A stretch of 64,000 nucleotides of DNA. Source: JAGVSZ01 sp963747775. GTDB lineage: Bacteria > Pseudomonadota > Gammaproteobacteria > Burkholderiales > SG8-39. The position numbers were made by a program, and so were the translations under genes. The DNA lies in NCBI GenBank assembly GCA_963747775.1, contig CAVVGT010000003.1:682001-746000 (forward strand), given 5' to 3'. The number at the start of each line of letters is the position of its first letter. Position 1 is the stretch's first letter. The notes below the pieces were generated by a model. The model had not been told where the DNA came from. It was given only the letters and a program-made list of their open reading frames with translations, and searched no databases. Of this stretch, positions 9,045 to 16,984 are shown one piece after another.

Positions 9045-9824
9045 ATGACGGCGCGACCGCCCGTCGCATTCGTCACCGGTGCCCGGCGCGGGATCGGTCG
9101 CGGCATCGCGTATGCGCTGGCCGATGCCGGGTTCGATCTCGTTCTGAACGACGTCGTCGACGACGCGGCAACGGGCGAGACACTTCAGGCGGTGCGCGCA
9201 AGAGGGCGGCGTGTGACGTTCCTGCCGGGTTCGATCGCGGAGCTCGCCGGCCATCCATCGACGGTCGAAAAGGCGTTCGGCGCCTACGGCACGGTCGACT
9301 GCCTGGTCAACAACGCGGGCATTCAGGTCAAGGTCCGGGGCGATGTCCTCGACGTGCAGCCCGAGAGCTTCGATGCGTTGCTCGCGGTCAACCTCCGTGG
9401 CACCTTCTTCCTGACCCAGGCGGTGGCGAAGCGGATGCTCGCGGAGTCGCGGGGGGCGGGCGATCCGCTGCGCTCGATCGTGACGATCTCCTCGGCGAAC
9501 GCGCGTATCGTCGGGCCGAACCGCGCGGAGTACTGCTTCGCCAAGACCGGGCTCGCGATGATGAACCAGCTCTTTGCGGTGCGGCTGGCGGATGCCGGCA
9601 TCATGTGCTTCGAAATCCGGCCGGGCATCATTCGCACCGACATGACGGCCCCGGCGCAGGCGCGTTATGACAAGCTGATCGCCGAAGGTTTCACGCCGGT
9701 ACGGCGCTGGGGCGAGCCCGCCGACGTCGGGCGCACGGTCGCCGCGCTCGCGAGCGGGGCGCTGCCGTTCAACACCGGCGACGCGTTCCACGTCGACGGC
9801 GGGCTGCACATCCAGCACTTCTGA
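9045..9824 (+). CDS. SDR-family oxidoreductase (3-ketoacyl-ACP-reductase-like)
   Basis: A classical short-chain dehydrogenase of 259 residues. The NAD(P) motif is TGARRGIGRG near residue 10, the structural motif is NNAG, and the catalytic set is Ser in TISSAN with Y-x3-K in EYCFAKTG. It ends DAFHVDGGLHIQHF, the usual SDR terminus. Annotation pipelines often label this subgroup 3-oxoacyl-ACP reductase, but inside this island it more likely oxidises or reduces a hydroxyl or keto group of a catabolic intermediate. The start ATG at 9045 lies one base after the stop of the molybdenum hydroxylase, and the next gene begins three bases after its stop, so it is inside the operon. Confidence 0.88.
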   Translation: MTARPPVAFVTGARRGIGRGIAYALADAGFDLVLNDVVDDAATGETLQAVRARGRRVTFLPGSIAELAGHPSTVEKAFGAYGTVDCLVNNAGIQVKVRGDVLDVQPESFDALLAVNLRGTFFLTQAVAKRMLAESRGAGDPLRSIVTISSANARIVGPNRAEYCFAKTGLAMMNQLFAVRLADAGIMCFEIRPGIIRTDMTAPAQARYDKLIAEGFTPVRRWGEPADVGRTVAALASGALPFNTGDAFHVDGGLHIQHF

Positions 9825-9827
9825 GCC

Positions 9828-11339
9828 ATGACGACGCACGCCGACCCGTTGAGCGAATCTCCCGGCGAGGACGCCCTCCGGGCGCAGCCGGGCAAGATCG
9901 TCTGCAACGCGTGCCCGGTGCTGTGTCAGATCAGCGCCGGTCGCGCCGGGGCGTGCGATCGCTACACGAACGTCGGGGGTGCGCTGACGCGCGTCGATCC
10001 GCTGCTCTTGATGGCGCGGACGCTGGACGAGCACGGCGCCGTGGTGCCCTTCGCCGACGGCCAGCCGTGGAACGGAAGCGTGACGGCGGAGGCGCCGCTG
10101 TTCGTGACCGGCGTCGGCTCGGGCACGACCTACCCGGACTACAAACCGGCACCGTTCATCGTGTCCTCGCAGCAGGCCGGCGTCGACATGGTGACGGTCG
10201 TCACCGAGGGGATCTTCAGCTACTGCAGCTTCAAGGTGAAGATCGACACCGACCGCTATCTCGGCCCGGAGTGCGCGCCGGTGCGCTGCCAGGGCGAGGT
10301 GGTCGGTCACGTCACCACAATGGAGTACGGCTCGCAGATGCTGTCGCTCGGCGGGGTGCACCACCTCACCGGCGGCAGTAAGAAGGAGGGCCGCGTCACC
10401 TGCGAAGTCATGCTCGCGCTCGGCAACCGCCAGCCGGTGGAGATGCAGATCGAGGGCGGCACGCAACTCGTCGTGCAGGCCGGCCGGGCCCCGGTGATCA
10501 ACGACGTCGAGGAAAAGCGCATGCGTGTCGGCTGCGGGTCGGCGACGATCGGCATCTTCGCCCAGCAGTGGCACGGCCACGTCGACGAGGTGGTGGTGGT
10601 CGACGATCACATCACCGGCGTGCTCTCCGAGCACCAGGCCGGTCGCTTCCTCGACATGCGGCCGGGCGGAATCAAGGTGATCGGTCGCAAATCGACCCCG
10701 GGTCGCTACTTCCAGGTCGCGAATCCGGGCCTCGGCTGGGGCGGCACCGACGTCACCGATCCGTTGAAGATCATCAAGTCGATCGACCGTCGCGAGGCGT
10801 GGCCCGGCGAGCGCATCCTCATGGTCTCGACGACCGGCGAGGACTACGCGTACTTCGTGCTGGACGAGGCGCTGCGCATGGTGCCGGCGGAAATCCCCGC
10901 GCCGGTGATGAAGGTCGTCGAGCGCATCGGCGAGAACTGCGAGCCGGCGCTGTGCACCGTGCTCTTCCTCGGGGGCGCGGGCGGCAGCCTGCGCGCCGGC
11001 GTGACCGAGAACCCGATCGCGCTGACCCGGTCGATCAAGGATCTGCTCACGCGCGTGACCTGCGGCGGCGCCCCGGCGTACGTGTGGCCCGGCGGCGGGA
11101 TCATGGTGATGGCGGACGTGACGCGCATGCCGGCAAACGCCTTCGGCTGGGTGCCGACGCCCGCGATCGTCGCGCCGATCGAATTCACGCTGCGCCGCGC
11201 CGATTACGCCGCGCTCGGCGGGCACATGGACCGCGTGCGCCCCTTCGCCGACATCCTGGAGCACGAGCGACATCGCGTCGTCGGCTGGGATGCGGCGAAC
11301 CCCTGGCCGCTCGATGGGCCCGACGCGCGCGCGCCTTGA
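9828..11339 (+). CDS. 6-hydroxynicotinate reductase-like Fe-S/flavin protein
   Basis: This 503-residue protein resembles the proteins annotated as 6-hydroxynicotinate reductase (Hnr of the Eubacterium barkeri nicotinate pathway), which reduces a pyridone ring to the tetrahydro form using ferredoxin. Visible features are an N-terminal cysteine cluster (CNACPVLCQISAGRAGAC, about residues 26-43) and further conserved cysteines in FSYCSFKV, GPECAPVRCQG, RVGCGSAT, NCEPALC and VTCGGAP, fitting Fe-S centres. Several glycine-rich segments (FLGGAGGSLRAG) may bind nucleotide or flavin. It lies next to a molybdenum hydroxylase, as in the clostridial nicotinate cluster. The ring-reducing role is inferred from my memory of the family and from context. 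The 3' end overlaps the next gene by 26 bases. Confidence 0.7.
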   Translation: MTTHADPLSESPGEDALRAQPGKIVCNACPVLCQISAGRAGACDRYTNVGGALTRVDPLLLMARTLDEHGAVVPFADGQPWNGSVTAEAPLFVTGVGSGTTYPDYKPAPFIVSSQQAGVDMVTVVTEGIFSYCSFKVKIDTDRYLGPECAPVRCQGEVVGHVTTMEYGSQMLSLGGVHHLTGGSKKEGRVTCEVMLALGNRQPVEMQIEGGTQLVVQAGRAPVINDVEEKRMRVGCGSATIGIFAQQWHGHVDEVVVVDDHITGVLSEHQAGRFLDMRPGGIKVIGRKSTPGRYFQVANPGLGWGGTDVTDPLKIIKSIDRREAWPGERILMVSTTGEDYAYFVLDEALRMVPAEIPAPVMKVVERIGENCEPALCTVLFLGGAGGSLRAGVTENPIALTRSIKDLLTRVTCGGAPAYVWPGGGIMVMADVTRMPANAFGWVPTPAIVAPIEFTLRRADYAALGGHMDRVRPFADILEHERHRVVGWDAANPWPLDGPDARAP

Positions 11340-12183
11340 CGCACGACGCTGGCACTTCCAGCACGGGCCGATCGACCTCGTGTTGGAGGCGTTCGGCGCC
11401 GAGGCGACCATCGACGCCGCATATGCGCGTGCGTGGCGGCGCTTTGCCACGGTGCTCGACGAACTGGTGTCCGAGCTGCCGGCGTTGCGCGGCGAAGTCG
11501 CGCGCGCCGTCGGCCTGAGGGGCACCGTCGCGCGCCGGATGGTCGCGGCCTGCCTGCCGTACCGCGACGTCTTCATCACGCCGATGGCGGCCGTGGCCGG
11601 GGCGGTGGCCGAGGAGATCCTGGATGCGATGATCGGCGTCGGCGAACCGACCAAGGCATACGTGAACAACGGCGGCGACATCGCGCTGCACCTCGGTGTC
11701 GGCGAGTCGACCCGGATCGGATTGGTCGCGGACGTCGACCGGACGACGCGGCACGGTCACCGCGTCGCCGTCGACGGGACCTTCGAGGTGACGCATGCAT
11801 TGCCGGTGCGCGGTGTCGCGACGAGCGGCTGGCGCGGGCGCAGCTGGAGCCTCGGCATCGCGGACAGCGTAACCGTGCTGGCGGCGACCGCCGCGGCGGC
11901 CGACGCGGCGGCGACGATGGTCGCGAATGCCGTGAACGTCGATCACCCGGCGATCCGGCGTCGACCCGCAGGGGAGGTGGACGACAACACCGACCTCGGC
12001 CGGATGCCGGTGACCGTGGAAGTCGGCCCGCTGCCGGAGGACGCGGTCGCGGCGGCGCTCGCGAACGGCGCGCAGCGCGCCGAAGCGCTGCTCGCCCGCG
12101 GCCTCGTCTGGGGCGCAGTGATCGTGCTGCAATCGCGCGTGCGCGTCGTCGGCGGGGTCGCGGCGGCGGCGCGACTGCACTGA
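11314..12183 (+). CDS. UPF0280 family protein (ApbE-like fold)
   Basis: The 289-residue product matches the UPF0280 family. It contains ACLPYRDVFITPMAAVAGAV near residue 78, KAYVNNGGDIALHL near residue 111 and SGWRGRSWSLGIADSVTVLA near residue 171; these glycine-rich blocks resemble the FMN-transferase ApbE. Family function is not established. The ATG at 11314 overlaps the 6-hydroxynicotinate-reductase-like gene by 26 bases, so the two are translationally coupled and probably work together, perhaps in flavin or cofactor attachment for the reductase. That role is inference. A longer in-frame start at 11290 exists but adds only an arginine-rich tail. Confidence 0.75.
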   Translation: MGPTRARLDARRWHFQHGPIDLVLEAFGAEATIDAAYARAWRRFATVLDELVSELPALRGEVARAVGLRGTVARRMVAACLPYRDVFITPMAAVAGAVAEEILDAMIGVGEPTKAYVNNGGDIALHLGVGESTRIGLVADVDRTTRHGHRVAVDGTFEVTHALPVRGVATSGWRGRSWSLGIADSVTVLAATAAAADAAATMVANAVNVDHPAIRRRPAGEVDDNTDLGRMPVTVEVGPLPEDAVAAALANGAQRAEALLARGLVWGAVIVLQSRVRVVGGVAAAARLH

Positions 12184-12202
12184 CGACGGACACCGGCGCG
12201 CA

Positions 12203-12216
12203 CACTATGTATAGTG
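12203..12216 (+). promoter_or_regulatory. 14-bp palindrome overlapping a -10-like box, candidate operator
   Basis: CACTAT-GT-ATAGTG is a perfect inverted repeat containing TATAGT (12210-12215), which would serve as a -10 box about 40 bases before the binding-protein gene. No convincing -35 lies at 17 bases. The symmetry suggests a repressor site, but this is inference. Confidence 0.4.
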
Positions 12217-12253
12217 CGGCCCTCGGGCGGCGGCGAAAGCGGAGGAGGAGAAC

Positions 12254-13462
12254 ATGATGGTGCGCAAGCAATGGCTGATCGGTGCGGGGGTCCTGGCGGT
12301 CGCGGCGAGCGTGACCGGGCCGGTCGCGGCACAGGGGTCGATCAAGCTCGGCGAGATGAACAGCTACAAGACGTTCCCGGCGTTCCTGGAGCCCTACAAG
12401 AAGGGCTGGGAGCTTGCGGTGGACGAGGTCAACGCGGCCGGCGGCGTGTTCGGCCGCAAGCTCGAGGTCGTCTCGCGCGACGACAACGGCAACCCGGGCG
12501 AGGCGGTGCGGATCGCCGAGGAACTGCTCACGCGCGAGAACGTGCACTTCATCATGGGCACGTTCGCCTCGAACGTCGGACTGGCGGTGTCCGACTTCGC
12601 GAAGCAGAAGAAAGTGCTCTTCATCGCGGCCGAGCCGCTGACCGACAAGATCGTCTGGGACAGCGGCAACAAATACACCTTCCGCCTGCGTCCCTCGACG
12701 TACATGCAGACGGCGATGCTGGTGCCCGATGCCGCGAAGCTGAAGAAGAAGCGCTGGGCGATCGTCTACCCGAACTACGAGTACGGCCAGTCGGCGACGC
12801 GCGCGTTCAAGGATCTGCTCAAGAAGGCCCAGCCCGACGTGGAGTTCGTCACCGAGCAGGCGGTGCCGCTCGGCAAGATCGACGCCGGCGCGGTGGTGCA
12901 GGCGATCGCCGACGCGAAGCCCGACGCGATCTTCTCTTCGCTGTTCGGTGCGGACCTGACCCGCTTCGTGCGCGAGGGCAACACGCGCGGTCTGTTCAAG
13001 GGGCGCGAGGTCTTCAACCTGCTCGCCGGCGAGCCCGAGTACCTCGATCCGCTCAAGGACGAGACGCCGAACGGCTGGTACGTGACCGGCTACCCGTGGA
13101 ACGCGATCAACACGTCGGAGCACAAGAAGTTCCTCGCGGCGTACCAGAAGAAGTGGAACGACTACCCGCGGCTCGGTTCGATCGTCGGTTACTCCACCGT
13201 GATGACCGCGGTCGCCGCGATGAAGAAGTCCGGCAGCCTCGACAACGAGAAGCTCGTCGCCGCGATGAAGGGGCTGCAGGTGGACACGCCGTTCGGGAAG
13301 ATCCTCTACCGACCGATCGACAACCAGTCGACCATGGGCGCGTACGTCGGTAGGATCGGCCTGAAGGACGGCAAGGGCGTCATGACCTCGTGGACGTACG
13401 CCGACGGCGCGAAATTCCTGCCCTCGGACGCCGAGGTGAAGAAGCTGCGTCCGGCGGACTGA
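12254..13462 (+). CDS. ABC transporter substrate-binding protein, branched-chain amino acid (LivJ/AmiC) type
   Basis: A 402-residue periplasmic type-1 binding protein. Residues 1-26 form a signal peptide (basic start, hydrophobic core, VAA before the likely cleavage). The mature part has the family pattern IKLGEMNSYKTFPAFLEPYKKG, split here by meaning into a ligand-lobe strand and helix, then ELAVDEVNAAGGVFGRKLE and YPNYEYGQSATRAF. The spacer before the ATG contains GGAGGAGGAG, a strong ribosome site. It should capture the island's substrate and deliver it to the LivHM-LivG-LivF importer encoded downstream. Relatives bind amino acids, amides, urea and aromatic acids, so the ligand is open. 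A hairpin terminator follows, which fits higher expression of the binding protein than of the membrane parts. Confidence 0.9.
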   Translation: MMVRKQWLIGAGVLAVAASVTGPVAAQGSIKLGEMNSYKTFPAFLEPYKKGWELAVDEVNAAGGVFGRKLEVVSRDDNGNPGEAVRIAEELLTRENVHFIMGTFASNVGLAVSDFAKQKKVLFIAAEPLTDKIVWDSGNKYTFRLRPSTYMQTAMLVPDAAKLKKKRWAIVYPNYEYGQSATRAFKDLLKKAQPDVEFVTEQAVPLGKIDAGAVVQAIADAKPDAIFSSLFGADLTRFVREGNTRGLFKGREVFNLLAGEPEYLDPLKDETPNGWYVTGYPWNAINTSEHKKFLAAYQKKWNDYPRLGSIVGYSTVMTAVAAMKKSGSLDNEKLVAAMKGLQVDTPFGKILYRPIDNQSTMGAYVGRIGLKDGKGVMTSWTYADGAKFLPSDAEVKKLRPAD

Positions 13463-13483
13463 TCGCGCCGCGCCCGACTACAG

Positions 13484-13509
13484 AGGGACAGGTCCGCCTG
13501 TCCCTTTTT
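13484..13509 (+). terminator. intrinsic terminator after the binding-protein gene
   Basis: A perfect 9-bp stem (AGGGACAGG / CCTGTCCCT) with a 4-base loop (TCCG) is followed by a T run. It lies inside the transport operon, 141 bases before the permease start, and probably acts as a partial terminator. Confidence 0.85.
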
Positions 13510-13650
13510 CGTTAACGAAGCTCTCACCAGGGTCTTCCGACGAATGCCGGAGCGAGTTCGCAGCGACGCAGATCGCTGCCTCATGTCGTCCACGCTCGTC
13601 CAGCTGCGCTGCCTCGCGATACCCCGTGGCCGAGATTCAGGCCTTTCCCG

Positions 13651-15534
13651 ATGCTCTCGTCCATCTTCATCCAATTCCTGAACGGGCTGGCGAGCGCGTC
13701 CACCCTGTTCCTGATCGCGGTCGGGCTGTCGCTGATCTTCGGCGTCACCCGCATCGTCAACTTCGCGCACGGCTCGCTGTACATGCTCGGGTTGTACGTC
13801 GCCTACACCCTGATCGAGAAGCTCGGCGTGACACCGCTCGGTTTCTGGGGCGGCATCGCCGGCGCGGCGCTCGCAGTAGCGGCGGTCGGTGCCGCGATCG
13901 AGATCCTCATCCTCCGGCGCATCTACCACGCGCCAGAACTCTTCCAGCTCCTCGCAACCTTCGCGCTGACGCTCGTCATCAAGGACGCGGTGCTGTGGGG
14001 CTGGGGCGCGGAGGACCTGCTCGGGCCGCGCGCGCCGGGGCTGCGCGGGTCGGTGGAGTTCTTCGGCAAGCCGTTCCCGGAGTACGATCTCGCGCTGATC
14101 GCGATCGGTCCGCTCGTTCTGGGCGCACTGTGGCTGCTGCTCAACCGGACGCGCTGGGGTACGCTCGTGCGCGCCGCGACGCAGGACCGCGAGATGGTGG
14201 GCGCCCTCGGGGTCAATCAGAAATGGCTCTTCACCGGCGTCTTCGCGCTCGGCGCGTTCCTCGCGGGGCTCGGCGGGGCGCTCCAGATCCCGCGCGAGCC
14301 GGCGCAGCTCTTCCTCGACCTGACCGCGATCTCCGACGCGTTCGTTGTGGTCGTGGTCGGCGGCCTGGGCAGCATTCCTGGCGCGTTCCTCGCCGCGCTG
14401 CTGATCGGCGTCATCAAAGCCTTCTGCGTCGGCATCGGCACGGTCGAAGCGTTCGGCACGACGTTCTCCTTCTCCAAGCTCACGCTCGTGGTCGAGTTCC
14501 TCGTGATGGCGATCGTGCTGATCCTGCGGCCGCAGGGCCTCCTCGGTCGGCCGCAGGGCGTCCAGCGCGCCGCCGCGGAGTTCGTCGAGCAGCCGCTGCG
14601 GCCGGCCGGACGGGCGCTCCGGACCGGCGCGATCGTGCTGGTCGCGGCGCTTGCCGCGCTCCCGCTCGCCACCACCGGCTACACGCTCGTCCTGCTGATC
14701 GACATCCTGGTGTTCGCGCTGTTCGCGACGAGCCTGCACTTCATCATGGGGCCCGGCGGAATGGTGTCGTTCGGCCACGCGGCGTACCTCGGCCTCGGCG
14801 CGTACGGTGGCGGGCTCCTGCTGAAGGCCGCGGGCTGGCCCATGGAAGCGGCGCTCGTCGCGGCGCCGGTGGTCGCCGGGATCGGGGCCCTGGTCTTCGG
14901 GTGGTTCTGCGTGCGCCTCTCGGGGGTGTACCTCGCGATGCTGACGCTCGCCTTCGCCCAGATCGCGTGGTCGATTGTGTTCCAGTGGGACGGGTTTACC
15001 GGCGGCTCGAACGGCATCGTCGGCGTGTGGCCTGCGCCGTGGCTCGCGCCAAAGCCCGCGTACTACCTGCTCGCCCTCGTGCTGTGCGGCGGGGCGATTT
15101 GGCTGCTGCGGCGGATGCTGTTCGCGCCGTTCGGCTACGCGCTGCGCGCCGGACGCGATTCGCCCTTGCGTGCCGACGCGATCGGCATCGACGTCCGGCG
15201 CCTGCAGTGGGCCGCGTTCGTCGTCGCGGGGGCGTTCGCCGGCCTGGCGGGCGGCCTCTATGCCTTCTCCAAGGGAAGCATCTCGCCCGACTCGACCATG
15301 GCGGTGTCGCGCTCGATCGACGCGCTGGTGATGGTGCTCCTTGGCGGCGTGCAGACGCTCAGCGGCCCGGTGGTCGGCGCAGCGCTCTTCACCTGGCTGC
15401 AAGACACGATCGCCCGCGGCACGGACTACTGGCGCGCGGTACTGGGCCTCACGATCCTCGTGCTGGTGCTCGTGTTCCCGCAGGGGATCGTGGGCGCCCT
15501 GCGCGGCTGGTTCGACAAGAAGGAACCGGAGTGA
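13651..15534 (+). CDS. ABC transporter permease, fused LivH-LivM
   Basis: The 627-residue membrane protein joins two permeases that are usually separate. Residues 1 to about 300 match LivH (FGVTRIVNFAHGSLYMLGLY near residue 30; VVGGLGSIPGAFLAALLIGV near residue 240). After a short linker rich in Arg and Ala, residues ~320-627 match LivM (IMGPGGMVSFGHAAYLGLGA; FTGGSNGIVGV; LGGVQTLSGPVVGAALFTWL). Many hydrophobic segments fit about 16-18 membrane helices. It forms the channel for the substrate caught by the upstream binding protein. Its stop codon overlaps the start of the LivG gene (TGATG). Fused LivHM proteins are known in proteobacteria, so the fusion is uncommon but not unique. Confidence 0.9.
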   Translation: MLSSIFIQFLNGLASASTLFLIAVGLSLIFGVTRIVNFAHGSLYMLGLYVAYTLIEKLGVTPLGFWGGIAGAALAVAAVGAAIEILILRRIYHAPELFQLLATFALTLVIKDAVLWGWGAEDLLGPRAPGLRGSVEFFGKPFPEYDLALIAIGPLVLGALWLLLNRTRWGTLVRAATQDREMVGALGVNQKWLFTGVFALGAFLAGLGGALQIPREPAQLFLDLTAISDAFVVVVVGGLGSIPGAFLAALLIGVIKAFCVGIGTVEAFGTTFSFSKLTLVVEFLVMAIVLILRPQGLLGRPQGVQRAAAEFVEQPLRPAGRALRTGAIVLVAALAALPLATTGYTLVLLIDILVFALFATSLHFIMGPGGMVSFGHAAYLGLGAYGGGLLLKAAGWPMEAALVAAPVVAGIGALVFGWFCVRLSGVYLAMLTLAFAQIAWSIVFQWDGFTGGSNGIVGVWPAPWLAPKPAYYLLALVLCGGAIWLLRRMLFAPFGYALRAGRDSPLRADAIGIDVRRLQWAAFVVAGAFAGLAGGLYAFSKGSISPDSTMAVSRSIDALVMVLLGGVQTLSGPVVGAALFTWLQDTIARGTDYWRAVLGLTILVLVLVFPQGIVGALRGWFDKKEPE

Positions 15535-16283
15535 TGGCCGTCCTCGCGGTCGAGCACCTGGAAAAATCGTTCGGCGGAGTCCAAGCGGTCCGCGGCGTGA
15601 GCTTCGAGGTCGCCGCCGGGGAGCTGCTCGCCCTGATCGGTCCGAACGGCGCGGGCAAGACCACCTGCTTCAACATGCTGAACGGCCAGCTTCCGGCCGA
15701 TACGGGGAGCGTCCGCTTCGAATCGCGCGAGATCCTCGGCATGCAGCCGCGCGAGGTCTGGCGCCTCGGCGTCGGGCGAACTTTTCAGATTACCGCGACC
15801 TTCGCGTCGATGACGGTGCGCGAGAACGTTCAGATGGCGCTGCTCGCCCACCACCGCCGCTTGCGCGAGTGGTGGCGGCCGGCCGCGCGGCTCCATCGGG
15901 ACGAGGCCGATCGCCTGCTCGCGCGGGTCGGGATGAACGAGCAGGCGGAGCGCGCGTGCTCGGTGCTCGCATACGGCGATCTCAAGCGGGTGGAGCTGGC
16001 GGTGGCGCTGGCGAACGAGCCGCGGCTGCTGCTGATGGACGAGCCGACCGCGGGCATGGCGCCCAAGGAGCGCATCGCGCTCATGGCCCTCACCGCCGAG
16101 ATCGTCCGCGAGCGCCGCATCGCGGTGCTCTTCACCGAGCACGACATGGACGTCGTGTTCGCGCACGCCGACCGCATCATCGTGCTCAACCGCGGGCGGC
16201 TCATCGCCACGGGCAAGCCGGCTACGGTCAGGGCAAGCGCGGAGGTGCAGCAGGTGTATCTCGGATCGCGGGGGGTGCTCTGA
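15534..16283 (+). CDS. ABC transporter ATP-binding protein, LivG type
   Basis: A 249-residue ATPase. Walker A is GPNGAGKTT near residue 36, the signature region is LAYGDLKRVELAVAL (a diverged form of LSGGQ that is normal for LivG), and Walker B is RLLLMDEPTAGMAP. The H-loop histidine is in LFTEHDMDVVFAHADRI, and it ends QQVYLGSRG as LivG proteins do. It powers the branched-chain-type importer with the LivF partner. The start overlaps the permease stop and its own stop overlaps the next ATG, so all three are coupled. Confidence 0.92.
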   Translation: MAVLAVEHLEKSFGGVQAVRGVSFEVAAGELLALIGPNGAGKTTCFNMLNGQLPADTGSVRFESREILGMQPREVWRLGVGRTFQITATFASMTVRENVQMALLAHHRRLREWWRPAARLHRDEADRLLARVGMNEQAERACSVLAYGDLKRVELAVALANEPRLLLMDEPTAGMAPKERIALMALTAEIVRERRIAVLFTEHDMDVVFAHADRIIVLNRGRLIATGKPATVRASAEVQQVYLGSRGVL

Positions 16284-16984
16284 TGCTGTCGGTCCGGAAG
16301 CTCGAGACCTACTACGGGCGGGCGCACATCCTGAGCGACCTGTCGCTCGAGGTCGGGAAGGGTGAAGTGGTCGTGCTGCTCGGACGCAACGGCGCCGGCA
16401 AGTCGACGACGCTGAAGAGCATCATGGGTCTGGTACGTCCGGCCCGCGGGGAGGTGAGCTTTGCAGACCGGCGCATCGACCGCCTCGAGCCCTACGAGAT
16501 CGCGGAGCTCGGCCTCGGCTACGTTCCGGAGGATCGGCGCATCTTCACCGAGCTGACGGTGATGGAGAACCTCGAAGTCGGCCGGCAGGTGGCGCGCGCC
16601 GGTGCGCCGACCTGGACGCCGGAGCGGCTGTTCAAGCTGTTCCCGAACCTCGCCGAGATGACCGACCGCCCCGGCGGCCGCACCTCCGGGGGCGAGCAGC
16701 AGATGCTGACCATCGCGCGCACGCTGATGGGCAACCCGTCGTGCATCCTGCTCGACGAGCCGTCCGAGGGTCTCGCGCCGTTGATCGTCGACCAGATGGC
16801 CGCCGCGATCCGCGCGCTGAAGGCCGAGGGACTGTCGGTGCTGCTGTCGGAGCAGAACCTGCGCTTCGCGACCGAGGTCTCGGACCGCGCGTATATCATC
16901 GAGAAGGGCCGCATCCGTTTCTCCGGCACGATGGCGGAGCTGGCGGCGAACGAGGACGTGCGGGCGCAATATTTGGCGGTATGA
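16283..16984 (+). CDS. ABC transporter ATP-binding protein, LivF type
   Basis: A 233-residue ATPase, the second nucleotide-binding subunit of the importer. Walker A is GRNGAGKSTT near residue 36; LGYVPEDRRIFTELTVMENL is the typical LivF Q-loop segment; the signature is TSGGEQQMLTIARTL; Walker B is CILLDEPSEGLAP. It ends ANEDVRAQYLAV as the family does. The last four bases (ATGA) also start hyuA, which ties transport directly to the hydantoinase genes. Confidence 0.92.
   Translation: MLSVRKLETYYGRAHILSDLSLEVGKGEVVVLLGRNGAGKSTTLKSIMGLVRPARGEVSFADRRIDRLEPYEIAELGLGYVPEDRRIFTELTVMENLEVGRQVARAGAPTWTPERLFKLFPNLAEMTDRPGGRTSGGEQQMLTIARTLMGNPSCILLDEPSEGLAPLIVDQMAAAIRALKAEGLSVLLSEQNLRFATEVSDRAYIIEKGRIRFSGTMAELAANEDVRAQYLAV

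Noticed and set aside
8949..11681. Antisense open frame of 910 codons opposite the SDR and Hnr-like genes
   Set aside because: Same explanation: a shadow of real genes, with no start context and no recognisable domains.
13306..15402. Antisense open frame of 698 codons opposite the permease
   Set aside because: Shadow; composition is dominated by Arg, Glu and His and no motif is visible.
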